Positions 12,590 through 24,656 of a stretch of DNA of 64,000 nt are shown here, in pieces. Numbering within the stretch: position 1 is the stretch's first letter; each line of letters opens with the position of its first letter. Position numbers and translations under genes: made by a program. Source of the stretch: Narthecium ossifragum (taxonomy: Eukaryota > Streptophyta > Magnoliopsida > Dioscoreales > Nartheciaceae); the NCBI GenBank assembly GCA_963920575.1, contig OY986974.1, positions 19,262,795 through 19,326,794 on the forward strand, given 5' to 3'. The notes beneath the pieces are model-generated. The model saw only the letters and a program-made list of their open reading frames with translations. It searched no databases and had not been told where the DNA came from.

Positions 12590-14770
12590 TGTGAGGACCT
12601 GTCCCTCTACTCTGGGTCGACCGTTCGGGTCGGCCCTGTGGGTCGTTTGCTTGTTTCGCGTCGAGCGCGCGATCCGGTGGATCGTATTGTTTTGTGGACC
12701 GCAAGGGCAATTTGGTAGATTGCGCATTGTCAGTTTGTTTCACACCTGCGTGTGCACACACTGATCGTGTTTGTGTTTATGTTTGATTAAAACAGTTAGG
12801 TGGATCTGGGATCGGAAGATCCGGGCTTGTGTTCAAGCCCAAGTCTAGCTTTTTGCACAAAATGATCGATCATTCATTGCTAGAAAGATCGATCATTTAG
12901 TACCAGAAAGTCAAGGTGCTTCGTCATGATCGATCATTCATATGGCGGTTCGTCTGTCTATAAAACGGACGCCACGCCAACCCCTTCTTCAATCCCTTTT
13001 GAAATCTGCCGTTCTTGGGCTCAAATTCGACGAGATTTTGAAGGAGATTAAGGACGATCATAGGCTCAGCAGCGCGGATTGAAGCTGCTCTCGTCTAGGT
13101 AGGGATCATACCTACTTGGATCTGGTTTTCTTTTGGGAGCTTTGGTTTGCCCGTGATCTTTTGACTAGATCTTTGTGTATGAATGTTGGTTTTCAGTGTA
13201 AGTACCGGTTTTGGACTCGTGGTCTTTCGCACTAACAGATCCCAAGGTTTGGTAGAGTTTTTCGACGGTATTTTCTCTTTCTCCGGCGAAGGTAGCCGGA
13301 GAACCCATGAAGATCGATCATCCTTGAAGAATGATCGATCATTCTTGGGACGTCATGCCTAGCTCTTGAATGATCTATCATATGGTGGAGATTGATCGAT
13401 CATTTTCTTGGCTGGCATAGATGGGGTCCCGGGTCATGAAGATGATCGATCATCAGGCAGAGATGATCGATACTTTTTGGCTTGATCAGGATAGAACTTC
13501 TGGGTCACGAAGAAGTCGATCATGTTGGTGACAAGAAGGTGTTTTCGTTGGTTCTTGCCTGCGGGGTTTTGCATGTATGGGTTTTCTTTATCGCTTTATA
13601 CCTTGTACATATGATTAAGCATGTTAGCCCCATATTGAGGGGTAGTGGTGAACCAGGAGAGTGATGACTCCCTGGATGTGTAGAATAAACGGGTTGGTTG
13701 CCCTCCTGCTTTCCTTATCCTCGCATGCCAGCGTGCAGCAAGGGCATAGTTATGTTGTAGTGATAGCCGTGTTTGTCGGGGTTGTATCCCGTTGTAGGTT
13801 TTTCCTCTATGAGCTGGCTGGTAGTTGGTAGTGTTACCACTGCAGCTCTTCCTTGACTTATTTACATGCTCACCACCCTGGGCCGGCAACGTGCCGAGCC
13901 CAGACCCTGCTTTATATCAGCATATGTGTTCCATGCTTAATTGTTTTCCTGCGAGTGTTCATAACATGCATATGTTTGTGCATTAGATGCATAAGATTAG
14001 GGCATGGGCGACCCGTAGTGTCGCCGTCCCGAAGTATTGGAAGCTCGGATTTAGCCCTAGGACTGTGACTGGGTAGCGTGGTCCAGGTTTGGATGGTGGT
14101 GTTCAGTCGTTCTTGATGATAGGCTTAGATAACTTGAACTCTTGTTGATTGAGGTTTAGAGGTCGTGTCGGCCTCGAACCGGGTGCTAAGGTGTAGTCGG
14201 TGTCCGATTCTCTTTGTCTCTTGGGTAGAGGGTGTGCCTACTCAGCGGTGTCCATTCCCGACTAGCAGTGCCGGTTTTCCTGCTCGTGAGACGGCAGTGT
14301 TGGTTTTCTGTCTTATTGAGGGTGACCCAGTATGTGACCAGTTCGTCTGGGAGACCATGACTGAGGCCCCTCAGGGACACGCAATGGGGTTATGGGCCCC
14401 CTGTGATGCACCCAGGCTTTGCATTAGCTCCTCTTCTGTCGCCCCTACCGGGCTGATGTTTGGCGGCCCGGCGGCATTTGGCGGTGTTTGAGGAGCGGTG
14501 ATCATCAGCTGAACTCTTTTTGCTATAGTTAGCCTCCTATGGGAGTATAAATATATAATGATTTTCCCTCTTCGAGGAATTCGAGACATGTATCTTTTTG
14601 GCTGTATTTATTCAGTTGAGGTTTCTTTATTATATTGTTTTAATGAGGGTGCTTGCAGGATTGCTCAGGGAAACCAGTAGATTAGAGGGACTCCTCGCCA
14701 ATTTTTCCGCAGTTAGGTTTCGGTTCGCATTCCCCGACCCGGTTGGGCTTTCGCGGGTCGGGGCGCGACA
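12590..14770 (+). mobile_element. solo LTR, Tekay/Del-like family (copy 2)
   Basis: 2181 bp, starting TGTGAGGACCTG and ending GGGGCGCGACA, with a perfect duplication GAATC (12585-12589, 14771-14775). It is the best-preserved copy of the family. It contains two clusters of TGATCGATCA-type palindromes (12863-12936 and 13311-13472). Open frames inside are not recognisable proteins. Confidence 0.93.
12863..13472 (+). repeat. paired TGATCGATCA palindromes in LTR copy 2
   Basis: GATCGATC or a one-base variant starts at 12864/12887, 12928, 13312/13333, 13372/13394 and 13444/13465. Pair spacings are 23, 21, 22 and 21 bp. Most copies in this LTR carry T/A flanks. Confidence 0.85.
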
Positions 14771-14775
14771 GAATC

Positions 14776-15462
14776 ACCCTAGCTATCTGAATGCGTTTTT
14801 TATCTGAGTTCCAAAAATATCCCAAGGGTTGAAATTGCCAAATTACCTAATTACCAAAATGTCCTCTATATATTTATGGTATAAGTAAGCTGTTAACAAA
14901 ATCATAAATGGTTAATTTGGAGTGTTGTAGAGTCTATGTACATATTTTGACTGGAATGCCCAAAATACCTTAGAGGGTGAAAATTACTTCAATGCCCTTG
15001 ATACATTTAGTTTATATAGGATGCCATCAAGATCATGTAGGGTGAATTGGGACGTAGTTAGGGAGTTTGAATATGTATTTTAGCCAAATTCGTAAAATAC
15101 CATTAATGTGGCAAAATTACCAAAATGCCCTTACATTACTTTAGCTTGTGTAGAATGCCATCAAAGCTATATAGGGCCATCATGGAATGTAATAAGGACA
15201 TTAGGTATATATGTTTAGCCTTAATTCTTAACATACCATTGAACAACCAAAGTTACTAAAATACCCTTGTTCTCCTTATTTGTGTGGGATGCCATCATAA
15301 CTAACAAGCTTAGTTCTTAACATACCATTGAACAACCAAAGTTACTAAAATGCCCTTGTTCTCCTTATTTGTGTAGGATGCCATCAAAACTAACAAGGCA
15401 TGTGAAGAGCATTTTTAAGTTGTTTTTTTAACATATGTGGGTATATTTGAATGATGTTCTGC
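14776..15462. repeat. degenerate about 133-bp tandem satellite
   Basis: The phrase AAATTACxAAAATGCCCTT recurs with landmarks at 14849, 14981, 15114, 15250 and 15339. The steps are about 133, 133, 136 and 89 bp. Each unit also carries a TAGGATGCCATCA-like phrase. The last two units are nearly identical but the second is shortened. The array lies between the solo LTR and the left end of the MULE and is not coding. Confidence 0.75.
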
Positions 15463-15472
15463 TTTTGAAAAA

Positions 15473-15583
15473 GGCTTTTTACATATTTATCATTCAAAAG
15501 TTTTTAAATATCATGATTACCCCTATATTTTTCCGGCTTACTAAAATACCCTTGAAATTTTGAAAAATCCGTAAACCTACCCC
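15473..15583 (+). repeat. left TIR of the MULE
   Basis: Starts GGCTTTTTACATATTTATC. The right arm reads GGTTTTTTTACAAATTTATC on the other strand. By eye the arms are about 90 percent identical. Confidence 0.9.
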
Positions 15584-16720
15584 TCCGTCCACCACCGTCC
15601 TCATATCTAACCTAACCATAGTTTAAATGTTACCCGGGCTAGTAGAATTAGTTAATTGCCCCCATGCTAATTTAGGTGGGCGTTACACATGTTGGCTTAA
15701 GTTTATTCCCGCGCATCCATCAATCACCGGCTAATCTTAACAACCTAAGTCCTAAGTTCATGGAGATCCCTAACCTCTTCGTCTCCTAATCAGGGCCTAG
15801 GGTTTTCTCTGCACCCATCGTACTGCTTGACGGACGACGGCGGACGGGGGTCGATCGGCCATCGCATCAAAGGTAAGCGCTATAGTCCAATGAAGAACCT
15901 TAAGTTTGGGCCGGTTTTCTCTCCACCGTCGTGGTCTTGTGTCATCTCCTCTCCACTGTTTGTGGTCTTGTGTCATCGTCTTCCTTCGTATAAGTGTTTT
16001 TGATCAAGAACCTCGAGCCTCCACGATTTTGTATCTATTTTTTCCTTTAATCATGTTGATTTTGTATCCGTTTCCTACCAATGTTTAAGGATAGTTTGGG
16101 CCGGTTATTGATGATGTAAAGATCTCGATTTTTAGGTATTTTCTGAGGCTGGCTTATTCTAATATACCTACTAATGGAGGGTGATATTTGTGGTATGTAT
16201 ATGAACCCGAGGCAAATGGTTGAGGGTGATGTTAGTCGTATGTACGTCGACCCCGGTGCTATCCCTCTAGTTCAAGACCACATGTAACTGTTTATATTGA
16301 ATAGCTCTTGATTACAATTTATATTTATGCATTGTTAATGTTATTATTTCCATAGGCTATTATTGTTGCCTTGTGTGCATTGTTATTGTTTGCATTTCCT
16401 TTACCGCATCCTCTGTACGTTGGTATTCTCTGTAGTTTATATTGATATTTATAGCAATCTTTTGCAATTGCAGAAGTCATTTCTATTGTTGATGACTTGT
16501 CTCTGATGTTAGTATGCCTAGAATTGCAACAAAATGGGACATGTATATTAGGTTAAAGTATGGTGGGTTTTGGAGAAGGTTGCCCACTCAACAGATGACA
16601 TATGAGTGTGGTAAGATAAAGACACTGAGAGTTAACCAGTATGAGTCTACATAAGAGGAGTTGAGGGGGGACATAATTGCCCTATGCTCATGGACATATG
16701 GCAACAAGGTGCGTATGTCA

Positions 16721-19700
16721 TGTGAGGACCCGGTCCGACCGCGGTAGGTCGGGGGGTCTGGTTTTGTGGTTTGGCTTGGTTGGCCTTGGTTTATGATCGG
16801 TTGATCGTATCGCTGCTTTTGGACCCCAAGGGCAATTTGGTCACACCCCGACCCAGAAAACCCATCCGGTCCGGGGCGTGAGGGTCCTAAACTCTATTTC
16901 TGAAATCAAACAGCGAGAGTCTCCACTGTATTTCCTCAATTTAAACCCTGTACAGTTATAATCTTATCTCAAATTAAGACAACAGTTCTAACAGTTTTAA
17001 ATTCAACATAAATACGAAACTGCTATCACAAATTTCACTAATTAGTACAGGTTCTGATACAATACTTTGATTGATCCTCATCACATAAATTAATACAGAT
17101 AATCAAATCCTCGAAGAGGGAAATTATACATTTAATCAAACTGCAGATTTACAACTATTAACAAAAGGGAAACTCCAAGATCGTCAAGTACTCCTCGAAA
17201 CTCCAAGTCCGCGATCACCTCGAGAATGACGCTCCAACACCCAGAAGATCACATGAAAGGAAAGGACTACATCGGCCTGCATCACCGATGCAGCCCAGGT
17301 AGGAGTGAGCAACGAAGCTCAGTAGGGTTCTACACTATTCTACGGCACACTGAAGGGAGGAAAAAAACAACAGGGTCGTTTCTCTGCCTAAGTCTAAAGA
17401 ATGCCACGGGGTTCCATAACCCCTATTGATTTCCTAAGAGCTCCTGTCATGAAACCTCTCTCCTGAACATGTTACCAGGAGGCCACAGAACAGTAACATG
17501 CAGGATCACCCTTTACCCAGCAGGAAACCACTACCTGGGGACACACGTCAGGGACATCGACGACCATCGTTAGCACTTGGCCTTGGAGAACCGACACGAC
17601 CTCTAAACCTAAATAACAATATAATATTTCAGTCCGACTACATAATAATCCTCGAATAATATCAAACATAATCACTGATGACAATCACGTCCTAATCCTC
17701 GACTACCCAAACCCCGGTCCTAGGGCTAGATCCGACTACCCGAGAACCCCAGATCGGCGATCGAATTCATCGCCTACCACCTAGCTTTAATGCTTCTAAT
17801 GCAATCAAGATGCATGTAATGCTTACACACACATCAAGAGGAATTCATACATGCAACAATATGACATCACAACATACAGGGCTAGGCATAGCCTACAGCT
17901 TGCCAAGGGGTAAACATGCATAAAGCAGATAAAGGTCTAAACTACAATAATCCAACATTATAACGGCGCCCACGGGCCGTAAACAAGCAACAACACATTC
18001 AATTGAAATTTCGGCATTACGACGACGTCCACAACTGTCAACCGCAATTTCTACAACGGGGGCACAACCCGGGCCACGCAATACACAACATGCCACAATT
18101 ACAAATTGACTATGGTAGGGTACAACCCCAACCCTTAATTCTATCTAAACATCCCAAGGGGCATGACTCCCTTGGTTCAACCACAAAGCAGAAAAGGGCA
18201 TACTGTCGGCCCATTTATTCCACGCAATTAAATACATACATAAATCTAACAATATTAACATTAATTGTGAGAAAAAGATAATATTTGCATAATTGAAACC
18301 TAGAGCTACACATGCTTAAAACTTGGCATAAATCCTGAAGAATCAAACACGATAAAACATCTAAAATCCCCTATCAAGCTAATTCCCGGATTGCTACATT
18401 AAACCCTAGTTAGAGGCGATGAAATCTTAACAATTCGACGTCCAAACGACATCGAATTGGAAATCAAACTTGTGCAAATGTATATTAACATACTAGGAAC
18501 ATGCAGCCCAAGAATTGGATTAATCTAATGGCTAATCTTCCCGGAATTCACTAATCAATTCACTAATTTCGGTCTAGTCGCAGATCCGAAGAAAACTCAC
18601 CATAAATCGTAGGATTCTCCAAAAATTATGAAATTAGCGGAAATTGAAAGTAGATTCGAAGATCTACAACTCTCGTGTTGATGATCAAACGAGATCATGC
18701 ATGTACGAGCCACGATCTGAGCTTGAACGGCTCAGCTCGCAGAAAAATAGAGTTTGAATAAAATCCGGGAAAAACATGTATAAATCTAGCTTAAATCCGA
18801 GATAAAATCATACCAAGATTAGATCAGTTATTAAGCATACTTAGAGGGACTAATTAGCACAAAGAAACAATAGATCAAACAATCAAACCCTAGATATAGT
18901 TCAACCCAAAGATCTAGGTAGAAACCCTACCTTAAACGCAAATCCAAGCTTCAATCCTCCTTGATCCGCCGTCCTCTGTCGAAGCCGCCGTCTCTAGCTC
19001 ATCGGAGAGCCGCCGGAGGCCTCCCACAGCCGCAGTCGTCGTCGGAGAAGGAAGAGTGTTGTCGCGGGAGAGAGAGAGAGGGGAGGAAGGAGAAGGCGGA
19101 GGGGACCTTGCCGCCGCCTCCAGCCCACCGGGGAAGGGATGGGGTTGCCGCGGGAGAGAGGGAGGGTTGCCGTGGGAGAGAGAAGGGAAGGAAGGAGGAG
19201 TGGGGGTTGGGCACAGGAAAGCAGGGAAGGAAGAGAAGGAAAATAAAAAGAAAGGAAAAGAAAAGGAAGAAAAGAAAGAGAGAGGGAAAGAGAGAGAAAA
19301 GGAAAAATTGGAGAGAGAGAAGAGGGTTAAGCCACTTAAGTGCCTTAGCCGGTTCAGACACGCTAACTGATCGGACTGAATCCGATTTGGCTCCAAGTTG
19401 CGATCTCATCGCAATCTCATCCGGATCTTACGATTGCGGACGCTCCTACTGCATCTATTCAATCACGTACATCACTTAAGGCTGTGTGCACATTATGCGG
19501 GTGTGAAACCGACCGCCAAGGTGCAGTTTACCACATTGCCCTTGGGGTCCAAAAGCAGTGATACGATCAACCGATCGCAAACCAAGGCCAACCAAACCAA
19601 ACCACAAAACCAGACCCTATAACTACCGCGGTCGGACCGGGTTGGAGGAGCGGGTCCTCACAACCTATCACCCTTAAAGAAATTTCATCCTAAAATTCGA

Positions 19701-20030
19701 TAAGAGTAGGGTCGGAAACAACAAAACAAAAAAAACAAGCACAGCTGCACAAGACAAGAAAGGTTAGCAAGCTCGTAACCCGAGCAACCACACAAGGCAG
19801 AGGAACACCTGAGACAAACTGCACATGCGCCTCCAGCGCTCCCAAGTTACCCCTACAACAGCTCTGCACCTCCAGAGGACTAAAGCTGACTGAACTGTTC
19901 TGTCTCTCGAAACTGGTCTCTCCTACCAATCATCTGAACTGACTGCCCTCTTATGCAATGTATCTGGCCCAAGCTCAAATCATCACATCTGATGACGCAC
20001 GACATAACTGAACGACGCCTCCTCGGCACC
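16721..20030 (-). mobile_element. rearranged Tekay/Del-like LTR element inside the MULE
   Basis: About 130 bp at 16721-16850 is the LTR 5' end in plus orientation (TGTGAGGACCCGGTCC). It is joined head-to-head to an almost complete LTR in minus orientation (16851-19662), whose 5' end is at 19662. Beyond 19662 lies a polypurine-like stretch (minus: AATTTCTTTAAGGGTGATAG) and about 300 bp of retroelement 3' non-coding DNA. Hence 16851-19662 was a 3' LTR. The right border is unclear (somewhere in 19930-20040) and no target duplication was found, so a secondary rearrangement followed insertion. GA-rich low-complexity frames near 19000-19370 are not genes. Confidence 0.7.
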
Positions 20031-21586
20031 TCTGAAGACAGTGACTGCCACCCTTGCTCTAGTGAGGAAGAAGAAGAGGCACAACAAAGAAGTCAAGATG
20101 AAGCAGACTTCATACCTAACTATGAAGGCAAGACTGCTCATGTTAACACTGAGAACCCTAGTTTGGAAGTTGGTACGAAGTACAAGGATGTCTACCAATT
20201 TAGGATTGCAGTTAGACAACATGCCATCATTCATAACTACCATTTTCACATAAAAAAGAGCGACAAAAAGATATTTACTGTTAGATGTGAAGATGAAGAG
20301 TGTGGGTGGAGGCTTTATGCCTCACAATTATATGATGGGAGGACATTTGAGGTCAAGACAGTGGTGGGGGAGCTTACATGCTTTGGCCGCAATGCTGCTG
20401 GAGGGGAGATGTCCACCATAGGATGGATATCTAGCAGGATCACCTTGTTAGTGGCAGATGACCCAAAAATCAGAGCCAAAGACATAAGAAAGCTCATGTG
20501 GGACAAGTATCAGGTGACAGTGCCCTACATGAAGTGCTGGAGGGCTAAGGAATTAGCATATGAGCAAGTACATGGAAGCTTTAGTGAGTCTTTTAGCTTC
20601 CTACCTGCTTTGAGGGAAGAGCTGCTGCGAAGGAATCCTTGGAGTTTAATTGAGTACACAGAAGGCCCAAGACACACATTTGAGAGATTTTTTTGTTGCT
20701 TCAAGGCCTCTATGGATGGATTCATTGCAGGTTGCAGACCCTTTCTAGGTGTTGATTCAACACACTTGAAAGGCAGGTATTTGGGACAACTCATGGCAGC
20801 TACTGCGTTAGATGGGAGCAATGGGTTGTTCCCAGTTGCATTTGCTGTGGTTGAGGGTGAATGTGGAAATGCTTGGGCATGGTTCTTTGATTTGCTTTCG
20901 AAGGCCATGGATGGAAGGGTGGAGGACTTGACAGTCATTTCTGATCAGGATAAAGGAATAAAGGAAGCAGTCTTGGTTGTCCTGCCAAATGTTGAGCATA
21001 GAATATGCATGAGACACTACTCTAAGAATTTTAGTAAGATATTTCCAGGGGATGCTTATGAGAATGCTCTATGGGCTGCAGCCAGGGCATACACAGGAAA
21101 TGATTTTGCTGCTGCAATAGCAGAGCTTGGCAGGGAATCTGATGCTGCTGTTAGTCACTTGGCCACAATTGATAGTGCTTGGTCAAGACACACATTCAGA
21201 AGGTATTCTGGGAATATTTATCTCACAAACAATTTGAGTGAGTCATTCAATTCATGGGTGTCAGATGAGAGGAATATGCCTTGCCTTGGGTTGGTGGATA
21301 TGCTGAGGAAGAAGATTATGATAAAAATGGATCAAAGAAGGAGGCTCTCAGCTAGGTGGAAGGGTAAATTGATCCCAAGTGCAAGAAAGTATCTACTTGA
21401 CATTTCAAAGAATGTAGGGGGCTACACAGTTGTGATGTCCAATGACTCTCAAGCTGAGGTCACTGCCTACACTGAGAGATGTGAAGTAGACCTTGCAGCC
21501 CATACTTGCACATGTAGAAGATGGCAGCTATCAGGCATGCCTTGTATTCATACTGCAGCTCGCATGAGGAACCCAAATTGGGACAC

Positions 21587-21682
21587 TTTTGTGGATGACT
21601 ATTACAGTGTACAAAGGTATAACTCTCTAATTCTATAATTTTGTGGATGACTATTACAGTGTATAGAGGTATAACCCATGTA
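21587..21682 (+). repeat. 52-bp tandem duplication covering an exon end and splice donor
   Basis: TTTTGTGGATGACTATTACA with the following AGGTATAAC donor occurs at 21587 and again at 21639, so the transposase intron carries two donor-like sites 52 bp apart. Confidence 0.75.
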
Positions 21683-23056
21683 CTTGCTTGCATGCAGATA
21701 CAGGGCAGCATATGCTGGATTCATTAGCACCTTGCCAAGCAAAGATCAGTGAAAGAAAATTGATCTTGGCTATACATTGCTTCCTCCAATGACTAAAAGG
21801 CAAAGAGGCAGGCCAAAGAAGAGGCACATTCGAGGAGCTGATGAGAAAGGGAAGAAGTGCAAGAGACTACACAAGTGCTCAAGGTGTAGGAAGTGGGGCC
21901 ACCATAAGAACACCTGTAAAGAGTCAGTGTCTGAGAGGGCTCCACAACATAATGAAGCATCTCAGAGCCAGGACGTTCACACTCCAATTGCTGGAGCAAG
22001 GGGAGGTAGAGGCAGAGGGAAAGGGGTGGTGGCAGAGCTAGAGGAAAGGGTGGAGCAATAAAAAGGTCAACATCAAGATCTGCAAGCCAGCCAAGCCCTG
22101 ATGCAGGGCCAGCGTTTTATAGGTAAATATGTTGAATGCTTGGTTCTTACTATTTTGATCATTGCATTGATCAATTCTAACCCAAAATACATTGAATTTG
22201 TAGCAATCCTGCCATGACTCCTCATGGTTTGGGGATGGGCCTTTACAACCCTAATGAATCAAATCCACCAGCTAGGGTAAAAGCTCCTGTTAGAGGAGGA
22301 GGAGAGCAGGGAAGGGGCTCAGGAGCACTACAAGGAAGAGGCACAACAGCAGTGGGAGGTAGAGGCATGGCTGCAGGGGAGGGTAGAGACATAGCATCAG
22401 GACATAGTAGAGGCACAGTAGCACCTCCATGGAGGCTATGATGGAATTTGAACTTCAATTATGGGTTGTTTGAAGCCATTTCTATATGTCATAGTTATGT
22501 ACTGACAAAGTTTTGGATGTGTGGTTGTGAATATTCGAGTGTGCATTGTAGATGTACATATTCAATTGACTGTGAATGTTAGTTGTATGCTCTCAATTGA
22601 ATATGAATGTTAGTTATGTTCTCAACTGGTATGAATGTGTTCTCAGTATATGGATGGTTCAAATGTGTTCTCAGCATTGACATAGTTTAGAATTCAAATG
22701 TGTCACAGTTGAAATGCATCAACTGACACAGTTCAGATGTATCTATGAGCTGATCTAATGTATCAAACATGACACAATTCATATGAACTGCACTTGAAAC
22801 CAGGGTAAATTGCATAATAAATTGCATACAGTTGTCTCTTTAGGAGGAAAAAAACTCAAATTCACAACAAGCAACAATGAGTGACAACTAACTTTGGATG
22901 AATAGGATAGACTTAATCCAAAATCTACAGTACAATCTTTAGGAGGAAAAAAACTCTAATTACAACAAACAAAACAAACAACAATGATGACATATTTGAA
23001 GCAGTTCTTTGCAACTTTTCCATGATGTGAAGTGATGTAGCCAGCCTTTTTTCATG

Positions 23057-23414
23057 CTAGCTAATTTGATCCATCATTAGCTTCTCCATTTCCTTGACCT
23101 GATACTTCAAGTCCACAGTTGAATGCTCCGCGCCATCAGTCCACATAAAAAATCCACATCCATGTTCTTCATTGTTCTGAAATATGAATAATAGACTAAT
23201 TAGATTCCTCCATACCTAACAAAAAGCATAAAAATTGACAGTGGAATCGTACCTTGTACCGTGGACAGCCGTAGAAACATCTTCCTTTGCTGTGAACCCG
23301 ATTGGAATGGCGGATGGAGCAAGGTTCATTGCAACAACATCGCACGGTGGAGGCTGAGCCAATTGATGGAGTAGATGTTGCGGAATCTGCCCATCTATTT
23401 TTCCTCGAGGCCAT
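23057..23414 (-). CDS. GRF-type zinc-finger protein carried by the MULE
   Basis: Complement(join(23057..23176,23253..23414)) gives 93 residues with consistent GT-AG and phase 0. The start is ATG 23414 (MASRKNRWADSAT); no ATG lies further upstream in that frame. The sequence has CCCNEPCSIRHSN, then GRCFYGCPRYK, then HGCGFFMWTD across the splice junction. That is the full GRF zinc-finger pattern (paired Cys, Lys/Arg-rich middle, terminal Cys-x-Phe-Phe-x-Trp). A helical tail LKYQVKEMEKLMMDQIS follows. GRF fingers bind single-stranded nucleic acid in several eukaryotic proteins. Lying convergent to MURA between the same TIRs, it may be an accessory transposition gene. It looks intact, unlike MURA. 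Confidence 0.75.
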
Positions 23415-23723
23415 GGAAAAGATGTTGAAAAATCCAGGGAGAGGAGGAAACGGGCTGGTTGAGGATGAGGACAAAAGAGGGGCTAAGCTCTATTCCTTCA
23501 CCATGGCGACAAAAGAGGCAACTTGAGGATGAGGACGAAGCTCTGCAATCAAGGGTTTGTTTGGAACCTTTTCGGAACCCTAGATAGAGCTAGAAGATGA
23601 GAAGAGAGAAGAGATCGTTGGATGGTCTCTTTTATCACCGTTGAGGGCAATAAGGTCTTTTTACATTGCGCCGTTAACGGCGTTATGAATATTCCATGAA
23701 GATTCACTGGCAAGTAACCCGAA

Positions 23724-23834
23724 GGGTAGGTTTACGGATTTTTCAAAATTTCAAGGGTATTTTAGTAAGTCGAAAAAATATAGGGGTAATTATGATATTT
23801 AGAAACTTTTGAAGGATAAATTTGTAAAAAAACC
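23724..23834 (-). repeat. right TIR of the MULE
   Basis: Inverted partner of 15473-15583. The shared stretch ends inward at ACGGATTTTTC/GGTAGGTTTAC. Confidence 0.9.
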
Positions 23835-24070
23835 TTTTGAAAAATATCATAGGCACATGCACATGTGATAAAGAGGTAGTTCCGTAAATACACCTGGGCC
23901 CTGGCCCATAACTTTGGCTATGCAGGCGAAGCCCAGAAAACCCATCTATAACTAACAGGCAAAGCCCAGGCACCACATGAGCCCATCAATGCCCACCACG
24001 TGGCATGCCGGCCGGCATATTTTAAATCTTTTTGTGATGTAATTGATGCAACATGTGCGACTTACAGTAT

Positions 24071-24212
24071 TTCCCAAACCATCGAAGAAATTTCCAAAGG
24101 GTTCTGTTTAGGCCCTAGCATCTATCTACGTTCTACCATCCTCAAGATGAGTCCAATTTTATCCAAGGGTGTACATCATGCCACATCATTGATAGCTTAG
24201 ACAAGCCCATAT
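24071..24212 (+). repeat. inverted repeat arm, left of LORELEI-like exon
   Basis: It matches the reverse complement of 25149-25290 at about 85-90 percent by eye with one 6-10 bp gap. Shared words include ACATCATGCCACATCATTG and TAGCTTAGACAAGCCCAT. It is not explained by any TE end that I recognise. Confidence 0.75.
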
Positions 24213-24275
24213 TAGCTCGATAAATTCCTCGCCAAATCTTCAATTTCAAGCCGCTTGTTAGTTTTGGATCCTGCT

Positions 24276-24656
24276 TCACGAAAACTGGAAGTGCAACATA
24301 AATCCGGTCACAAGGGCTACTAATAGAAGGGAAATGCTCCAATTTTTCTGGGCAGCACTCATAGTATTCCTTATATCTGCAGCTTCTGGAGACGGTGCAG
24401 GGCATGCAAACCCATTTTTCCCTTCCCTGCATTTGCTGGCAAACAGACCTGGTGGGTACCTTCCATACAGGTTTATGTAGCTAAACATGGTTGATGCGCA
24501 GTCATTGGTGACATCATTTAGTTGTGCAGCATATGGGCATGCAAATTCCTTCAAAGCTCGACAGCAGGGTTTGGGAAGGTACTGGGGCCCCTTGCACTGG
24601 CTTATGATGATTGTGTAATTCAAGAATTCAAAGCTAACAGGGCAACCTGCAAAGAG
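24276..24656 (-). pseudogene. LLG: LORELEI-like GPI-anchored protein (LLG), isolated exon
   Basis: One minus-strand exon preceded by an AG acceptor (CTCTTTGCAG) reads CPVSFEFLNYTIIISQCKGPQ, then CCRALKEFACPYA, NDVTNDCASTMFSYINLYG, YPPGLFASKCREGKNGFAC, and a hydrophobic C terminus (NWSISLLLVALVTGF) fitting a GPI-attachment signal. The cysteine pattern and wording are diagnostic of plant LLG proteins, co-receptors for FERONIA-family kinases at the plasma membrane. The upstream exon with the signal peptide was not found. 120 bp further upstream lie a minisatellite and an inverted repeat. It is probably a gene fragment, though a distant first exon cannot be excluded. Confidence 0.75.

Larger units (their letters stand above)
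16514..22441 (+). pseudogene. mudrA: MULE transposase (MURA type), interrupted and broken
   Basis: An untranslated exon is followed by an intron (15873-16473) and the coding start ATG 16514 (MPRIATKWDMYIRLKYGG). An in-frame TAA lies at 16652, then the LTR insertion at 16721. Coding resumes by about 20040 and runs to 21616: the FAR1/MuDR N-terminal region, then the MULE DDE domain with GVDSTHLKGRYLG and VISDQDKGIKEAV (two Asp), and a SWIM zinc finger CTCRRW..GMPCIH. After an intron to 21698 come a TGA at about 21751 (Trp expected), a CCHC knuckle CSRCRKWGHHKNTC, a frameshift near 22020 in a G run, and a Gly/Arg-rich tail ending at 22441. The protein would cut and paste MULE ends in the nucleus. 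Confidence 0.9.
15473..23834 (+). mobile_element. large Mutator-like element (MULE), 8.4 kb, disabled
   Basis: The 10-bp direct repeat TTTTGAAAAA flanks it on both sides (15463-15472, 23835-23844), and about 111-bp inverted repeats form the ends (15473-15583, 23724-23834). Inside are a MURA-type transposase on the plus strand and, convergent to it, a small GRF zinc-finger gene. A rearranged LTR element (16721 to about 20030) has been inserted in the transposase gene. Without it the MULE would be about 5 kb, a normal autonomous size. Stops and a frameshift show it cannot now encode its own transposase. Confidence 0.92.

Noticed and set aside
18932..19479. 136-172 residue Arg/Glu-rich and Ser/Phe-rich frames
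   Set aside because: Purine-rich low complexity within an LTR, with long frames on both strands and no domain.
19953..20040. N-terminal 25-30 residues of the long transposase frame as a real start
   Set aside because: This part lies in the retroelement remnant. The true transposase start is at 16514, separated by the insertion.
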